DNA from: Cohnella algarum
Lineage (GTDB): Bacteria > Bacillota > Bacilli > Paenibacillales > Paenibacillaceae
Reading direction: 5' to 3'
Length of the DNA: 64,000 nucleotides
Assembly: GCF_016937515.1 (NCBI RefSeq)
Contig: NZ_JAFHKM010000002.1
Location: 1-64,000, forward strand
Positions 1-10,675 of the stretch are shown here, piece after piece. The position numbers and the translations under genes are program-made. The first letter of the stretch is position 1. Each line of letters opens with the position of its first letter. The notes beneath the pieces were generated by a model that saw only the letters and a program-made list of their open reading frames with translations, did not search any database and had not been told where the DNA came from.

Positions 1-186
1 GGTGCGCTTCTTGCGCGCAATCCGCCTGCGCCAGGCTGCATGTAGCGCACCGGCGCTTCTTGCGCGCAATCCGCCTGCGCCAGGCTACATGTAGCGCACC
101 GGGGGCGCTTCTTGCGCGCAATCCGCCTGCGCCAGGCTTCATGTAGCGCACCGGGGGCTTCTTGCGCGCAATCCGCCCGCGCCAAA
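1..186. repeat. CATGTAG repeat array 1 (four copies, ~50 nt)
   Basis: Four imperfect tandem copies: CTTCTTGCGCGCAATCCGCC begins at 7, 56, 108 and 158 (spacing 49, 52, 50). The first three copies also contain CATGTAGCGCACCGG at 39, 88 and 140; the last is degenerate. There are no unique spacers, so this is not a CRISPR. The array lies beyond the 3' end of sbcC and may continue left of the window. The order of blocks (CTTCT, a C-rich stretch, CATGTAG) matches the arrays near 20 kb and 49.7 kb. Confidence 0.85.
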
Positions 187-262
187 GCGCCCCGAGAAGC
201 CTCTTCTCGGGCATTCCAACGAACCGATCCGATCGAAAGGCTCGAACCGTCCCTTATGTCGG

Positions 263-3200
263 CTACCGCAGCACGATGGACGTGCGGCTGTGTCCTTCTT
301 TCGTCTTTTTGACCTCCAAAATGGCCGGAAACGCCATCTTCAGCTCCTGAACATGCGAAATGACGCCGATCATCCGGCCGGACCGCTGCAGATCGACGAG
401 CGCGGCGATCGCCTTGTGCAGCGATTCCTCGTCGAGCGAGCCGAAGCCCTCGTCGATAAACATCATTTCGATCGAAACGCCGCCCTGATGGGCCTGGATG
501 ACGTCGGCCATTCCGAGCGCCAGCGCAAGCGAGGCGTTGAACTTTTCGCCGCCGGACAGCGATTTGACGTCGCGGTTTTGCCCGGTGTACGCGTCGTAAA
601 CGTCAAGCCCCAACCCGCTTTGCTTGCCGCGCGCTTCCAGCCGGTCGCTGCGCTGCAGAACGAACTGGCCGTCGGACAAATGGTGCAGCCTGAGATTGCC
701 CGCCACGAGAATCTGCTCCAAATATTCGATCAAAAATGTACCGCTCGAACGAAAGCTTGAGCGAATTGTCGCCCTTCAGCATCTGGTACAAATCCAGAAT
801 CCGCTCCAGCTCGGATTCCGTCGCGGCGTAACGCCCGTTCGCCGCTTCGATCGCGCCACGCAGCCTCGCCGCCGTTTCCGCGTGCCGCTGCGCGGACTGC
901 TGCTCCGCCAGCACGAGCTCCAGCTCCCGCTGCATCGCACCGAGCACTTCCTGCAGCGCTTCCATCCGCGCGCTCCCTGCCCTCAAGCTCCCGCTCCAGC
1001 TCTCCCAACTGGGCCGATACCGCCGCCAGCTCCGCCCGGAACGCCTCGGTCGACGCCCGCAGCGACTCGCGATCCTCCCGGCTCATCTTCGCCCTCGCAT
1101 ACTGCTCCGGCGTCGCAAACCCTTCGCGCTGCCGCTCCTCGGCAAACCGCTCCGCCGCCTGGCGGCCTGCGGCCGTCGCCTCCTCGAGCCGCTTCCCAAG
1201 CTGCGCGGCGTTCGCCTTCTCCTCGGCCGCCCGGAGCTGCGCCGCGGTCAACCCATCCTGCGCCGCCTTCCACTCCGCCTCGAGCTCGCGCACGCTCTCC
1301 CGCTGCTGCCGCAGCCGCGCCTCGAACCGCTCCGGCGAGCGCAGCTCCTCCGGAATCCGCTCCAGCTCGAGCTCCAGCACGGACTGCTTGGCGGTCCGCT
1401 CCACCGTAAGCGCCTGCGCGCGCGCCGCCGCGGCGTCCTTCTCCGCTTGGGCGGCCGCCAAGCGGTCGTCCAGCTTCGCCGCGCTCTCGCGCAGCGCCGA
1501 CAGCTTCGCGCCTTGCTCCTGCAGGCGCTCGATTTCCGCTTTGAGCGCAAGCCCCTCCCGCTCAGTGTCGGCCAACTGGCGGGCGAACCCCGACGGAACG
1601 ATGCCGAACTCCTCGATGGACGGCATCCGCTCTCCCCAGCCGTCGCGGGCCGCCGCCGCTTGCGCCTTGGCCGTGCCAAGCTCCTGCTCTACGGCGCGAA
1701 GCGTTTCCTTCGCCTGCCGAAGCTCTTCGCGGGTCGGCATCGAGGCTGGCGCCGCCGCCTTCGCCGGATGCTCCGGGCTGCCGCATACCGGGCAAGGCTC
1801 CCCGTCGTGCAGTGCGCCGCCAGCAGTCCGGCCTGCCCTTCCAGCCACAGCGTCTCCAGCCGCTTGACCCGCTCGCCGCACTCCCGCGCGCCCGCTCCCG
1901 GTCCGCTTCCGCCTTGCGCGCGGCCTCGATCCGCTCGGCCAGATCCGCAAGCTCCTTCAGCAGCTTGAACTTCTGGCGGGTGCGGTCCCGCTCTTCCAGC
2001 TTCCCCGGCAGCGCGTCCAGCCCCGCCTCGAGCGACCGGATCTCGCCCGCGAGCGCCGCCTTCTCCTGCCGCATGTCCGCCAATTGGCGGTCGACCGTTT
2101 CGACGGCGGCTTTCACGCGGTTTTCCTCCGCGGCCAGCCGCGCGACCTCCCGGCGGCGGCCTCCAGCGTCCGGACGGCCGGCTCCAGCGTTTCCAGCCGC
2201 TGCAGCGCTTGCTGCGCCTCGGTCGAACCGTCTCCCGGGCCTGCTCCCGGCGTGCCGCTCCGAGGCGGCAACGAGCGCCTGCTCCACGCGGGCAGCTCGG
2301 CCGTTTGCCGCTCAGCGCCGCCTGCCTCGCGGCGATTTCGCGTTCCGCCCGCTCCGCCTGCTCCTCGTCGTACGCGGCGATCCGCCCGGCTTTTTCCGCC
2401 TCCGCCAGCTTTCGTTCCCTCTCCTCCATGACCGGCTTGTCGAGGTTCAACTGCGCGAATCGCGCGCGCCTGGCTTCAAGCTCCGCCAGCTTCTCGTTCA
2501 GCGCCATCGCCTCGCGCACCCGCTTCTCCTGCTCCGCCCGCTCCGCTTGCAGCTTATCTTTCCGCAGCCGGATGCTTTCCGCCAGCTCCGCATAATGCAG
2601 CCGCTCGGCTTCCAGCCCTTCCGTCACCTGGATCGGGCTGTACGCCTCTTGCCGCAAGCGGCGCCCAGCGCCCCTTCCTCGCGGACCGGGAGCACGTCCC
2701 GCACCTGGGCCATCGCGTATTCGAGCCGCTCCTTGGCCGAGCGCAGCTCCTCCTTCAAATCCCGCTGCTTCCGGTAAAACCGCTCCTCGACTTTCTGATA
2801 GAGTCCCGTCCGGAAAATCCGCCGCATAATGTCTTCCTTGTTGTCCGTATCCGAAGTCAGCAGCTTGCGGAACTCGCCCTGCGGCAGCATGACGATCTGG
2901 CTGAACTGGTCTTTCGTCAAGCCGATGAGCGATTCCAGCCGGGCGTTCACCTCGGATAGCGTAAAGCGGTCCAGCAGCGGGACTTCCGTCCCCGAAGTCG
3001 TCTCGAACAGCTCCGCGCGGCCGGGGTTTCGCTCTTGTTGCCCGCCTTGCGAAACGGCATCTGGCGGAACACGCGGTACGTGCGGCTGCCGATGCCGAAC
3101 GCGAAATCGACGGACGTGAACGTATTGTCGTCGGCAAAATGGCTGCGCAAAAGCCGGATTTCCGAACGGTCCTCCCCTCGCGCACCCGTACAGCGCAAAG

Positions 3201-3346
3201 CAGACCGCATCGAAAATCGTCGTTTTCCCGGCGCCGGTATTGCCCGAAATGACGAACAGGCGGCGGTCCTCCAGCAGGCTGAAATCGATCGTTTCCGCAT
3301 CGCGGTACGGACCGAAGGCCGTCAACGTAAGCCGGATCGGCTTCAT
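263..3346 (-). CDS. sbcC: SbcC, ATPase subunit of the SbcCD nuclease (frameshifted)
   Basis: SbcC is the SMC-like ATPase of the SbcCD (Mre11-Rad50 type) complex, which opens DNA hairpins and processes double-strand breaks. The reading frame starts with a Rad50-type N-terminus with Walker A GNTGAGKTT, passes through long Glu/Arg/Ala-rich coiled coil with a zinc hook CPVCGSPEH (about 1780-1800), and ends with signature SLSGGEKF and Walker B FIDEGFGSLDEE. The span is about 1028 codons, normal for the family, but the frame changes at several places (for example near 3180, 2990, 2640, 2290, 1850, 990 and 730). Because all motifs are conserved, sequence errors explain this better than decay. The start overlaps the sbcD stop (ATGA), so translation is coupled. 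Confidence 0.88.
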
Positions 3347-4496
3347 GCGGATTCCCCCTCTTCCTCGCGGGCGACCTCGAGCAGCGTTTCGGCGAACAGC
3401 CGTTTTTTGTCCTCTGCGAGCGGCATCCCCTTCACTTCCCGGTAAAAAGCCGCGAACAGCTCGACCGATCGGACTTGCTCCGCGCGGTCCGGCGCCGGCG
3501 GCGCTTCCTTCGTCGGCGGATCGGCGGGCCCGCCGGGCCGGCCGCCGGCGCTCGACATGCCAGCGCGTTCGGGTAGACGGTTCTTACTTTTTCCATCGGT
3601 ACAGGACCGGATTTTCGTTCAGCAGCGTTGCGAATATGTAATCGTCCGAAGGCTCGTGCCGATCAAGTCCTCGATCGCGGCGCTTACGCTGCGCATGTTG
3701 CGGAGCGGCGCGAGCTTTCTTTTTTCCACGGTTAGGCCCTTGCCCATCCAGCTCGACGATATAAAGCCTTTGTTGTGCCGTTCCTCGGAGATGAATATTT
3801 GAGCGGCGACCCGGCGTAGCGAATCGTTCGTTGGCGACGTAGTGCGCTTCGTGCAGGTGGCGAGGGCGTATAATGAACTTTTAAAAGCTCCGACCGACGT
3901 ACTCCGTCCCCCGATCGCCAGCGGCCGTTCCGACTCGCTCGTATTCGGCCTCGCCTCCCCGCCGGGCGTGACGAACGGTGTCGACGAGCACGTGCCGCGC
4001 CTTCGGGTCCATTTTCGCCTCGATCCGGCCACCACCGCTCGCATCGCGTGTCGCAGGAGCGCACGCTTTCGTCGCCCCACCGCTGCCGCACGACGGACGG
4101 ATCGGCAAACGGCACGAGATGAAAATGCACCTCTCCGTCGCGTCGCGCAGGACGACCGGCTTCTGCTCCGGCCTCAGCTGCCGGCAATGCAGCCCCCTCT
4201 CCTCCATAATCCGGGTGCCGAAGTTCAGCCGGTCCGGGCTGTCGTGATTGCCCGCGATCGCGAGCACCGGCGTTTCAAGCTCCAACACCAGCGTCCGCAG
4301 CAGCTCGTCCAGCAGCTCGACCGCCTCCGTCGGCGGGACCCGCCGGTCGTACAGGTCGCCCGCAATGACGACGCGTCCGGCCGCTCGCTTCGCACCGTCT
4401 CGACCATCTGCCGCAGCGCGTGCCGCTGTCCTCCGTCATATAAACGCCCTGCACCAGCTTGCCTAAATGCCAGTCGGCCGTGTGGATGAATTTCAT
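3343..4496 (-). CDS. sbcD: SbcD, nuclease subunit of SbcCD (frameshifted)
   Basis: This is the Mre11-like metallophosphoesterase partner of SbcC. The N-terminus has the metal motif DWHLGK (residues 8-13). The GNHDSPDRL motif follows in a second frame, and the FAAFYREVKG tail, typical of the SbcD C-terminus, lies in another. Total length is about 384 codons, as expected. At least four frame changes interrupt it, so it is either a pseudogene or, more likely, affected by consensus errors like its neighbours. It sits directly upstream of sbcC with a 4-base overlap. The start at 4496 gives MKFIHTADWHLGK, the family's usual first residues. Confidence 0.85.
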
Positions 4497-4609
4497 ATTG
4501 GAATGCGCACCTCTTTCCCGTTCTATTCTCTTCTTTTAAAAGTTTATAGAAACGGCGGGGTTTGTTCAATGGAAAAGAAAGCGATCGGAACGATTGCCCG
4601 ACGCGATGC

Positions 4610-5371
4610 CTAGAGCGAAGCCGAGTCCCCTTTCCGCCCGGAGTCGCTCCATTCCCGGGCATGTCGGACGTTTCGATCCTCCGGAAGCCCTCCGTTGCCA
4701 GCAAGGTGTCGAAAGCTTCCCTTATTCTTTTCGGATCGGCTTTATGGAATTGGATTTTTAGGACATGTACCGTCTCCGAGGCGTTTTTGCCGGATTCCGT
4801 TTCGAATGCCATGCTCCGGATGTTCAAGCCCCGGCTTCCAAAATGTCCGTAATTTTCGCGATCAACCCCGGGACGCCGACGACCTTGATTTTGATCTGGT
4901 CGTTCGTCCGTTTGCCGAGCATTCGGTTCTCCACTTTATCGAGCAAATACAAACTGACGATAACGAGAACGGTCGTCAGAACCGCGCCGTAATAAAAGCC
5001 CGCTCCGGCGCATAGCCAATGGCCGCCACGACCCACAGCGAAGCCGCCGTCGTCAGGCCGGATATGCTCAAGCCCGTTCGGATGATCGCCCCGGCGCCGA
5101 GAAAGCCGACTCCCGACACGACCTGTGCCGCCAGCCGGGCCGGGTCCATGCGAACGTTGTACGCATTCGCGAATTCGCCAAACCCGTAAATCGACAAAAG
5201 CATGATCGCGGCCGAGCCCACGCAGACCAAAATGTGGGTGCGAAAACCGGCGGCGTGATTTTTCCATTCCCGTTCAATGCCGACGAGCCCGCCAAGCACG
5301 AGTGCCGCGAACAATCGAAGCGTCAGGTCGAGATAGGAAAGTTCCCAAATATCCGTTTCGATCAGTCGCAA
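4610..5371 (-). CDS. MgtC/SapB-family membrane protein (frameshifted)
   Basis: The N-terminal frame (5371 to about 5000) has hydrophobic segments and the family signature GLVGIEREWKNHAAGFRTH, followed by GVGFLGAGAIIR. A second frame supplies the last helix and the start of an ACT-like domain (GVPGLIAKITDILEAG). A third begins NIRSMAFETE and continues that domain. One break is at the C run 4829-4832, where one added base joins DILEAGG to LNIRSM. A further shift near 4645 would give a stop at 4610-4612. MgtC-family proteins are inner-membrane proteins linked to magnesium limitation and envelope stress; the exact role here is unknown. Confidence 0.75.
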
Positions 5372-5503
5372 ATCCGCTTCCCCTTATCGGTTTGTCGTTG
5401 AACCCTTCGATACGAAAACATATACCCGGTCAACTTCCGCTTCAATCGGAAACGCCGTATCACGCTCCGGATTTGCGCCCCTTCGCCGTCGCCGGACCGA
5501 AGC

Positions 5504-5532
5504 TTGCCGTGTGTCGGATCCGGGTTTACAAT
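5504..5532 (+). promoter_or_regulatory. SigA-type promoter of the ArsR-type regulator
   Basis: TTGCCG at 5504-5509 and TACAAT at 5527-5532 are separated by 17 nt. This places a start about 26 nt before the ATG at 5565. Confidence 0.6.
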
Positions 5533-5564
5533 CGAATCAATTAGCCATTGCGAAGGAGCCGCAA

Positions 5565-6465
5565 ATGAAAATTCCCGTCACCGTCCGGCAAATGGCCGTG
5601 CTGGAATGCTTTTCTTCGGAAAGCCGCGTCCGCATCATCGAGCTTTTGAACAGGAAGCCGATGAACGTCAAGGAATTGGCGGAAGCGCTCGGCGTCTCGT
5701 CCGCGATCGTTACGAAGCACGTCCAGAAATTGGAGGAAGCCGGCATCATCCGCACCGAAAGCCTGTCCGGCGCAAGAGCCGGCAGAAGGTGTGCCATCTC
5801 CGGCTCGATTCGATTACCCTGCTGCTGAAAACGCCGGAAGAAGGCAGCTCGGACCGCTACGCCGCGTCGATCCCGGTCGGCCATTATACCGCGTACGAAG
5901 CCAAGCCGACGTGCGGCCTGGCTTCGAGGACGAAAATCATCGGCATGCTGGACGACCCCGCTATTTTTCCGATCCCGAGCATGTCGAGGCCGCGCATCTG
6001 TGGCTGGGCAGCGGATTCGTCGAATACCGCATTCCGAACTACTTGCTGTCCGGCCAGCGGGCTTTGGGCGTCACCGTCACGCTGGAGCTGTGTTCCGAAG
6101 CGCCGGGCTATAACGTAAATTGGCCTTCGGACATCTACTTTTACTTGAACGACATTCCGCTTGGCTTCTGGACGTGCCCGGGCGATTTCGGCGGCGCGCC
6201 GGGCGCGCATACGCCCGCCTGGTGGAAGTACGGCACGACGCACGGCCTGTTGAAGTCGATCCGGCTGCAGCACGACGGCTGCTTCATCGACGGCGTCCGC
6301 ATGTCGCCGGTCACTCTCGGCGAGGTGCCGATCGTCTACGGCGAAGAGCTTCGCTTCCGCATCGCCGCGCCGGAATCGGCAAGGCATGCCGGCGGCCTGA
6401 GCCTGTTCGGCAAGGGCTTCGGCAATTACGACCGGGATATCGAAGTAACGGTCGAATACGAGTGA
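5565..6465 (+). CDS. ArsR-type winged-helix regulator with a C-terminal ligand domain (frameshifted)
   Basis: Residues 1-70 form a winged-helix DNA-binding domain (SRVRIIELLNRKPMNVKELA, then VSSAIVTKHVQKLEEAGII). The remaining ~230 residues are a beta-rich domain (HLWLGSGFVEYRIPNYLL, GFWTCPGDFGG, FGKGFGNYDRDIEV), an architecture I recall from Paenibacillus regulators near sugar genes. Start 5565 is preceded by AAGGAG at good spacing. Two frame breaks, at 5786-5787 (AA) and 5956-5959 (CCCC), are each closed by one extra base, giving about 300 codons to the stop at 6465. It precedes a GH2 glycosidase on the same strand and probably controls it; this is inference from position. Confidence 0.75.
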
Positions 6466-6471
6466 TCGTCC

Positions 6472-6506
6472 GGGACGCAATGAGGCTCAGTCGGCCCCCG
6501 CGTCCC
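6472..6506 (+). terminator. Weak stem-loop after the regulator
   Basis: GGGACGC (6472-6478) pairs with GCGTCCC (6500-6506) just after the regulator's stop. There is no clear T run, so termination is uncertain. Confidence 0.3.
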
Positions 6507-6554
6507 GCGCTCTCTTTTCTCCTTCGGGCAATCGAGGCGGATACCAGCCTTCCG

Positions 6555-6611
6555 GGGCCGTTAATTTTGTTTTGGCCTGACTTTGAGAAAGGATTGGACG
6601 ATTAACGGCCC
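6555..6611. repeat. 11-bp perfect inverted repeat with 35-nt loop
   Basis: GGGCCGTTAAT at 6555-6565 is mirrored by ATTAACGGCCC at 6601-6611. It lies in the 620-nt gap between the regulator and the glycosidase. The rest of the gap (about 6612-6880) is pyrimidine-rich simple sequence with repeated GCTATTCC/GCCATTC words and no credible gene. Confidence 0.6.
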
Positions 6612-6989
6612 TCTAAGCCCGTTTTCCAAACCAAAATTACCTATTCCAACAACATCGCATGATCCGCCATCCCCCATTCCCCGTCCCCATCCCGCCCAAA
6701 AGCTTCATGCCCCTCCACCATACGCCCTTCGCTGCTATTCCTCCCTTTGTTATTCCGCTCTCTGCTATTCCGCCCTCCGCCATTCGCCATTCCCTCTGCC
6801 AACCTCCGCCATTCACGAATACGCTTGACTCGTCTCAGCATTCCCGGAAGCGGACCCGGATCATATGCCCGGGAGATTGTTCCTGAGTGAAAGGGATACC
6901 GGAAACAGGCTCATTTCAACAGAACAAGATCGCATCATTTGGTTAATCATTATGTTAACTTTAAATTTATAATGTTTCGAGACAAAAGC

Positions 6990-7018
6990 TTGACATGACC
7001 TTATTTATAGGTTTATAA
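6990..7018 (+). promoter_or_regulatory. SigA-type promoter of the GH2 glycosidase
   Basis: TTGACA (6990-6995), 17-nt spacer, TTATAA (7013-7018), in an AT-rich patch. The untranslated leader before the ATG at 7088 contains a palindrome-like TTAATTAATTTTAAATTAAC that could be an operator. Confidence 0.65.
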
Positions 7019-7087
7019 AAAGAAGTGAAATTGTTAATTCATTCCCTATTTAATTAATTTTAAATTAACTAAAATGGAGGTTTTCCC

Positions 7088-8834
7088 ATGTCCGCCGACA
7101 TCGGCACGCCGCGCCTGAGCACCCGAGACCGCAATTCGTAAGGGAACGATGGCTTAATTTGAATGGGGAATGGCAGTTCGAATTCGACTTTTCCCGAAGC
7201 GGCAAGGAGCGGGGGCTGCAAGCTTCCGACGCAACGCTTAAGCAAAAAATCGTCGTCCCTTTCTGCCCCGAAAGCAAACTTTCCGGCATCGGCCATACCG
7301 ATTTCATTCCCGCGGTGTGGTATAAGCGCAGCTTTACGCTGCCGGGCGGCTGGGAAGGCGGAGAGGTTCTGCTGCATTTCGGAGCGGTGGACTACGAAGC
7401 CGAAGTGTGGATCAACGACGTGCCGGTCGGCAAGCATCGCGGCGGCTACGGCTCCTTTTCCTTCCCGATCGGCCGCGCGCTCGTTCCGGGCGAAAACGTG
7501 GTGACCGTCTATGCGGAGGACGACGTCCGTTCGGGCTTGCAGCCTCGGGGAAAACAAAGCGGGACATACCATTCGCGGGGCTGCGACTATACCCGGACGA
7601 CGGGCATTTGGCAAACCGTTTGGCTTGAACATGTGCCGGAAACGCACCTCGTTTCGTTCCGTCTCGTTCCCGATCCCGCAAACGCCCGGCTCCACGTAAC
7701 GGCAAAAGTGGCCGGACTCTCGGGCGATGTCGCGCTCCGCTGTTCCGCCGAACTCGACGGCAAACCGGCCGGCTCGGAGACCGCGCGGGTCGGCTCCTCT
7801 TCCGCGAGCCTGTCGATTCCGCTGACGGAAACGCGCTTGTGGCAGCCGGGAGCCCCCGCTCTCTACGATCTGAAGCTGGAGCTGCTGAAGGACGGCCAGA
7901 CGGTCGACCGGCCGACTCGTATTTCGGGCTGCGCTCCGTCCGGCTTGACGGGATGAAATTCCGCATCAACGGAAAATCCGTTTTCCAACGGCTTGTGCTC
8001 GACCAAGGCTTCTACCCCGACGGCATTTATACCGCGCCGAACGACGAGGCGTTGAAACGCGATATCGAGCTGTCGATGGAGCTCGGTTTTAACGGAGCCC
8101 GCCTGCATGAAAAAATATTCGAACCCCGATTCCTGTATTGGGCCGACAAGCTCGGCTATCTCGTGTGGGAGAGCATGCGAATTGGGGTTGGATATTTCGA
8201 CCGGCGAAGGCTTGATCCGGTTTCTTCCCGAATGGCTGGAAAACGTCGAACGCGATTTCAACCATCCGAGCCTGATCGGCTGGTGCCCGTTTAACGAAAC
8301 CTGGGATTCGTCCCGCGGCACCCGGCAAAACGACGAGGTGCTCCGCATCGTCTACGAAGCGACGAAAGCCGTCGACCCGACGCGACCGGTCACCGACACG
8401 AGCGGGAACTATCACGTTGCGACGGATATTTTCGACGTGCACGATTACGATCAAAACCCGGAGTCGTTCCGCGCCCGGCATCAGCCCTTGGCCGAAGGCG
8501 GAGAGCCGTGGGTTTCCTTTCCCGAAAGGCAATCGTACGGAGGGCAGCCCTATTTCGTCAGCGAGTACGGCGGCATTTGGTGGAATCCGGGGCAAACCGA
8601 CAGCAACGGCTGGGCTACGGGGACCGGCCGCAAAGCGAAGCGGAGTTTCTCGCCCGGTACGAGGGCCTCACGAATGCGTTGCTGGACAACCCGAACATCT
8701 TCGGGTTCTGCTATACGCAGCTGTACGATATCGAGCAGGAAGTGAACGGGCTGTACACCTATGACCGGAAGCCGAAGTTTAATCCGGCGCTAATCCGCGC
8801 CGTCAACGTCCGCAAGGCGGCCATCGAGGATTAG
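7088..8834 (+). CDS. Glycoside hydrolase family 2 enzyme (frameshifted)
   Basis: This is a GH2 beta-glycosidase of the beta-galactosidase/beta-glucuronidase type, about 580 residues, with no signal peptide, so cytoplasmic. The N-terminal sugar-binding domain (LNGEWQFEFDF, VWYKRSFTLP, FGAVDYEAEVWINDVPVG) is followed by an immunoglobulin-like domain and a TIM barrel. The acid/base Glu is in WCPFNETWD and the nucleophile Glu in FVSEYGG. Start 7088 follows GGAGG at 8 nt. Four frame breaks (about 7122-7124, 7920, 8190, 8630) interrupt it; the first two are mended by one added base. The substrate cannot be told from sequence. The upstream ArsR-type gene is its likely regulator. Confidence 0.78.
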
Positions 8835-8839
8835 GCAAA

Positions 8840-10616
8840 AAGAGGCTGTCCCATAAGTAACCTCTGGAACACCTTTAGCAGCAAAATAGGATGGCACTCG
8901 GAATAAACGAAGGAGCTAAGCGGCCTGTTGTCGCTTAGCTCCTTCGTTTTTTGCGTCCACCGCTGCTTTCTTGAGCAGATTGTGGGCAAGCGAAAGCCAC
9001 CCGACCTCCAGACTTACTTTGGGTAAGCCTCGAAGCAGGAACCGTTTAAAGCCTCGGTTGTTCTTCATATCGCCAAACACAGGTTCCGGCTCGATCATGC
9101 GCCTTACGGCCAGGGCATACCCTTCTTCACTGCGGAGCTTTTCCCTGGCCTGGTTCTTTAGCCGCCAATACTTCATGCTCACTTTGATCTCGCGATCACC
9201 TTGGGCTTTTGTACACTGCGGCTTTAGCGGACAGTCCTCACAGCCGGCACTTCGGTAATGTCGATATTCGATTTCATACCCACTTTCCGTTTTCTCCTGG
9301 CTCACTCGGCGGAAATGGAGCGTTTGTCCGGCCGCACATGTCCATGTATCTTGTTCGCTGTTATAGGTCCAGTTGTCGATCTTGCTGATGTCCTTTTGCC
9401 ATGCCTTGCTCTTTTCACGGTGATACGTGCTGTACTTCACAATGGCTTCGACTTCATTTTGCTCCAAGTAGTCGTAATTTTCTTCACCGCCATAGCCCGC
9501 ATCGGCGATAACGGTGTTTGGCAGCTTGCCGAGCTGCGATTTTATCTTCTCCAGATGCGGGATGAGACAGCGCGTATCGGTCGGCCGCTGGTGCAGACTG
9601 TAACCGACAATGAATTGATTTTCAGTGCCGATCTGAACATTGTAGCCTGGCTTCAGTTGGCCGTTTCGCATGTGGTCTTCTTTCATCCGCATAAACGTGG
9701 CGTCAGGGTCTGTTTTGCTGTAGCTGTTTCTCGTGCCTAAAATCGCTTCCTGCGCCTCATACTTTTGAAGGCGAGGAAGCAAGTCCTTGCGGAGCGTGCG
9801 CACTGCCTTCTTCAGCGGCTTGTCCTTTGGTTTCTCCTGCAGACGCTCCTCCAATTGTTTGACGGCTTGCTCCAGCTTTTCACCGGTGATGGAAGAGGAC
9901 TCGCCCAGCTCGGGAAGATCCTTGCCGTCGTGCGTTCCTTCTTCTTGCTTCTCAGCTTCCTCTATAGTGGCAAATAAGGTCTGCACTTTCTCTTGGAGCT
10001 TGGCTTTATGCTTCACGACCGCTTTTCCCCAAACAAAGGTGTACCGGTTGGCATTCGCTTCGATCTTCGTGCCGTCCACAAAGTAATGCTCGAGCTGCAC
10101 GTAGTTCTCCTCAGCCAGAAACTGAAGAACGGCGGTAAACACCGTCTCCAGAACCGTTTTCATCCGCTCCGAACGAAACCGGTTGATGGTGCGAAAGTCC
10201 GGCCGTTGTCTGCCTGCGATCCACATGAACATGATGTTTTCGCGGACAGCTTTGGCGATTTGACGCGAGGAGTAAATGCGCTGCGTGTAGGCGTATATGA
10301 TGACTTTGGTGAGCATTTTAGGATGGTAGCTGTCTCGTCCGCCTCCAGGGTAAGCCGCGTCGAAGATGGCGTCGTCGAGACGATTGACGGCGGCGTTGAC
10401 CACGCGAACGAGGTGATTGGCGGGAATGTCCTCTTCTAAATCCATTGGTAAACAGAGTTGATCCATGGTATATTGAATGTACAAAGAAACCGTCTCCTTT
10501 GGTTTATGGTTGGGTGGTACCTCCATTTTACCAGAGAGTGGTTTCTTTTTGTTTGACGATTATAAAAAAGAGGGTCGCCCCTCAGTCATTTAGGATGACT
10601 TTTGGGACACCCTCTT
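8840..10616 (-). mobile_element. IS1182-family insertion sequence
   Basis: The left end has GAGGCTGTCCCATAAGT (8842-8858). The right end has ACTTTTGGGACACCCTC (10598-10614), its inverted copy with 2 mismatches in 17. The element holds one intact transposase. It begins only about 6 nt after the GH2 stop codon. I could not find a clear target duplication. Confidence 0.85.
8916..10526 (-). CDS. IS1182-family transposase
   Basis: A 536-residue DDE transposase. The N-terminal region (IPANHLVRVVN, SSRQIAKAVRENIMFMW, RPDFRTINRFR) is the DUF772-type domain of this family. Catalytic acidic residues are expected in YFVDGTKIEANANRYTF, IADAGYGGEENYDYL and EPVFGDMKNNRGFKRF. A Cys cluster (CEDCPLKPQC) lies between the second and third. 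The frame is intact, unlike many host genes nearby. The start could also be the Met at 10466 (MDQLCLPMD), since no strong ribosome site favours either. Confidence 0.92.
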   Translation of the reverse strand: MEVPPNHKPKETVSLYIQYTMDQLCLPMDLEEDIPANHLVRVVNAAVNRLDDAIFDAAYPGGGRDSYHPKMLTKVIIYAYTQRIYSSRQIAKAVRENIMFMWIAGRQRPDFRTINRFRSERMKTVLETVFTAVLQFLAEENYVQLEHYFVDGTKIEANANRYTFVWGKAVVKHKAKLQEKVQTLFATIEEAEKQEEGTHDGKDLPELGESSSITGEKLEQAVKQLEERLQEKPKDKPLKKAVRTLRKDLLPRLQKYEAQEAILGTRNSYSKTDPDATFMRMKEDHMRNGQLKPGYNVQIGTENQFIVGYSLHQRPTDTRCLIPHLEKIKSQLGKLPNTVIADAGYGGEENYDYLEQNEVEAIVKYSTYHREKSKAWQKDISKIDNWTYNSEQDTWTCAAGQTLHFRRVSQEKTESGYEIEYRHYRSAGCEDCPLKPQCTKAQGDREIKVSMKYWRLKNQAREKLRSEEGYALAVRRMIEPEPVFGDMKNNRGFKRFLLRGLPKVSLEVGWLSLAHNLLKKAAVDAKNEGAKRQQAA

Positions 10617-10675
10617 CCTTCAGGCATATTTCGAGACAGCCGGTATCCGCAGCGCGGTACCGGCCGTTCTCTTTT

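Noticed and set aside
1388..1968. Long plus-strand open frames opposite sbcC, and similar ones opposite the SLH, kinase and GT/toroid genes
   Set aside because: They are antisense shadows of GC-rich coding regions with Arg/Ala/Pro-rich products and no ribosome sites.
263..4496. Programmed frameshifting in sbcC and sbcD
   Set aside because: There are many breaks at varied places, with no slippery heptamer and downstream structure seen; errors explain them better.
8834..10620. Target duplication of IS1182
   Set aside because: Sequences outside the two inverted ends do not match convincingly.
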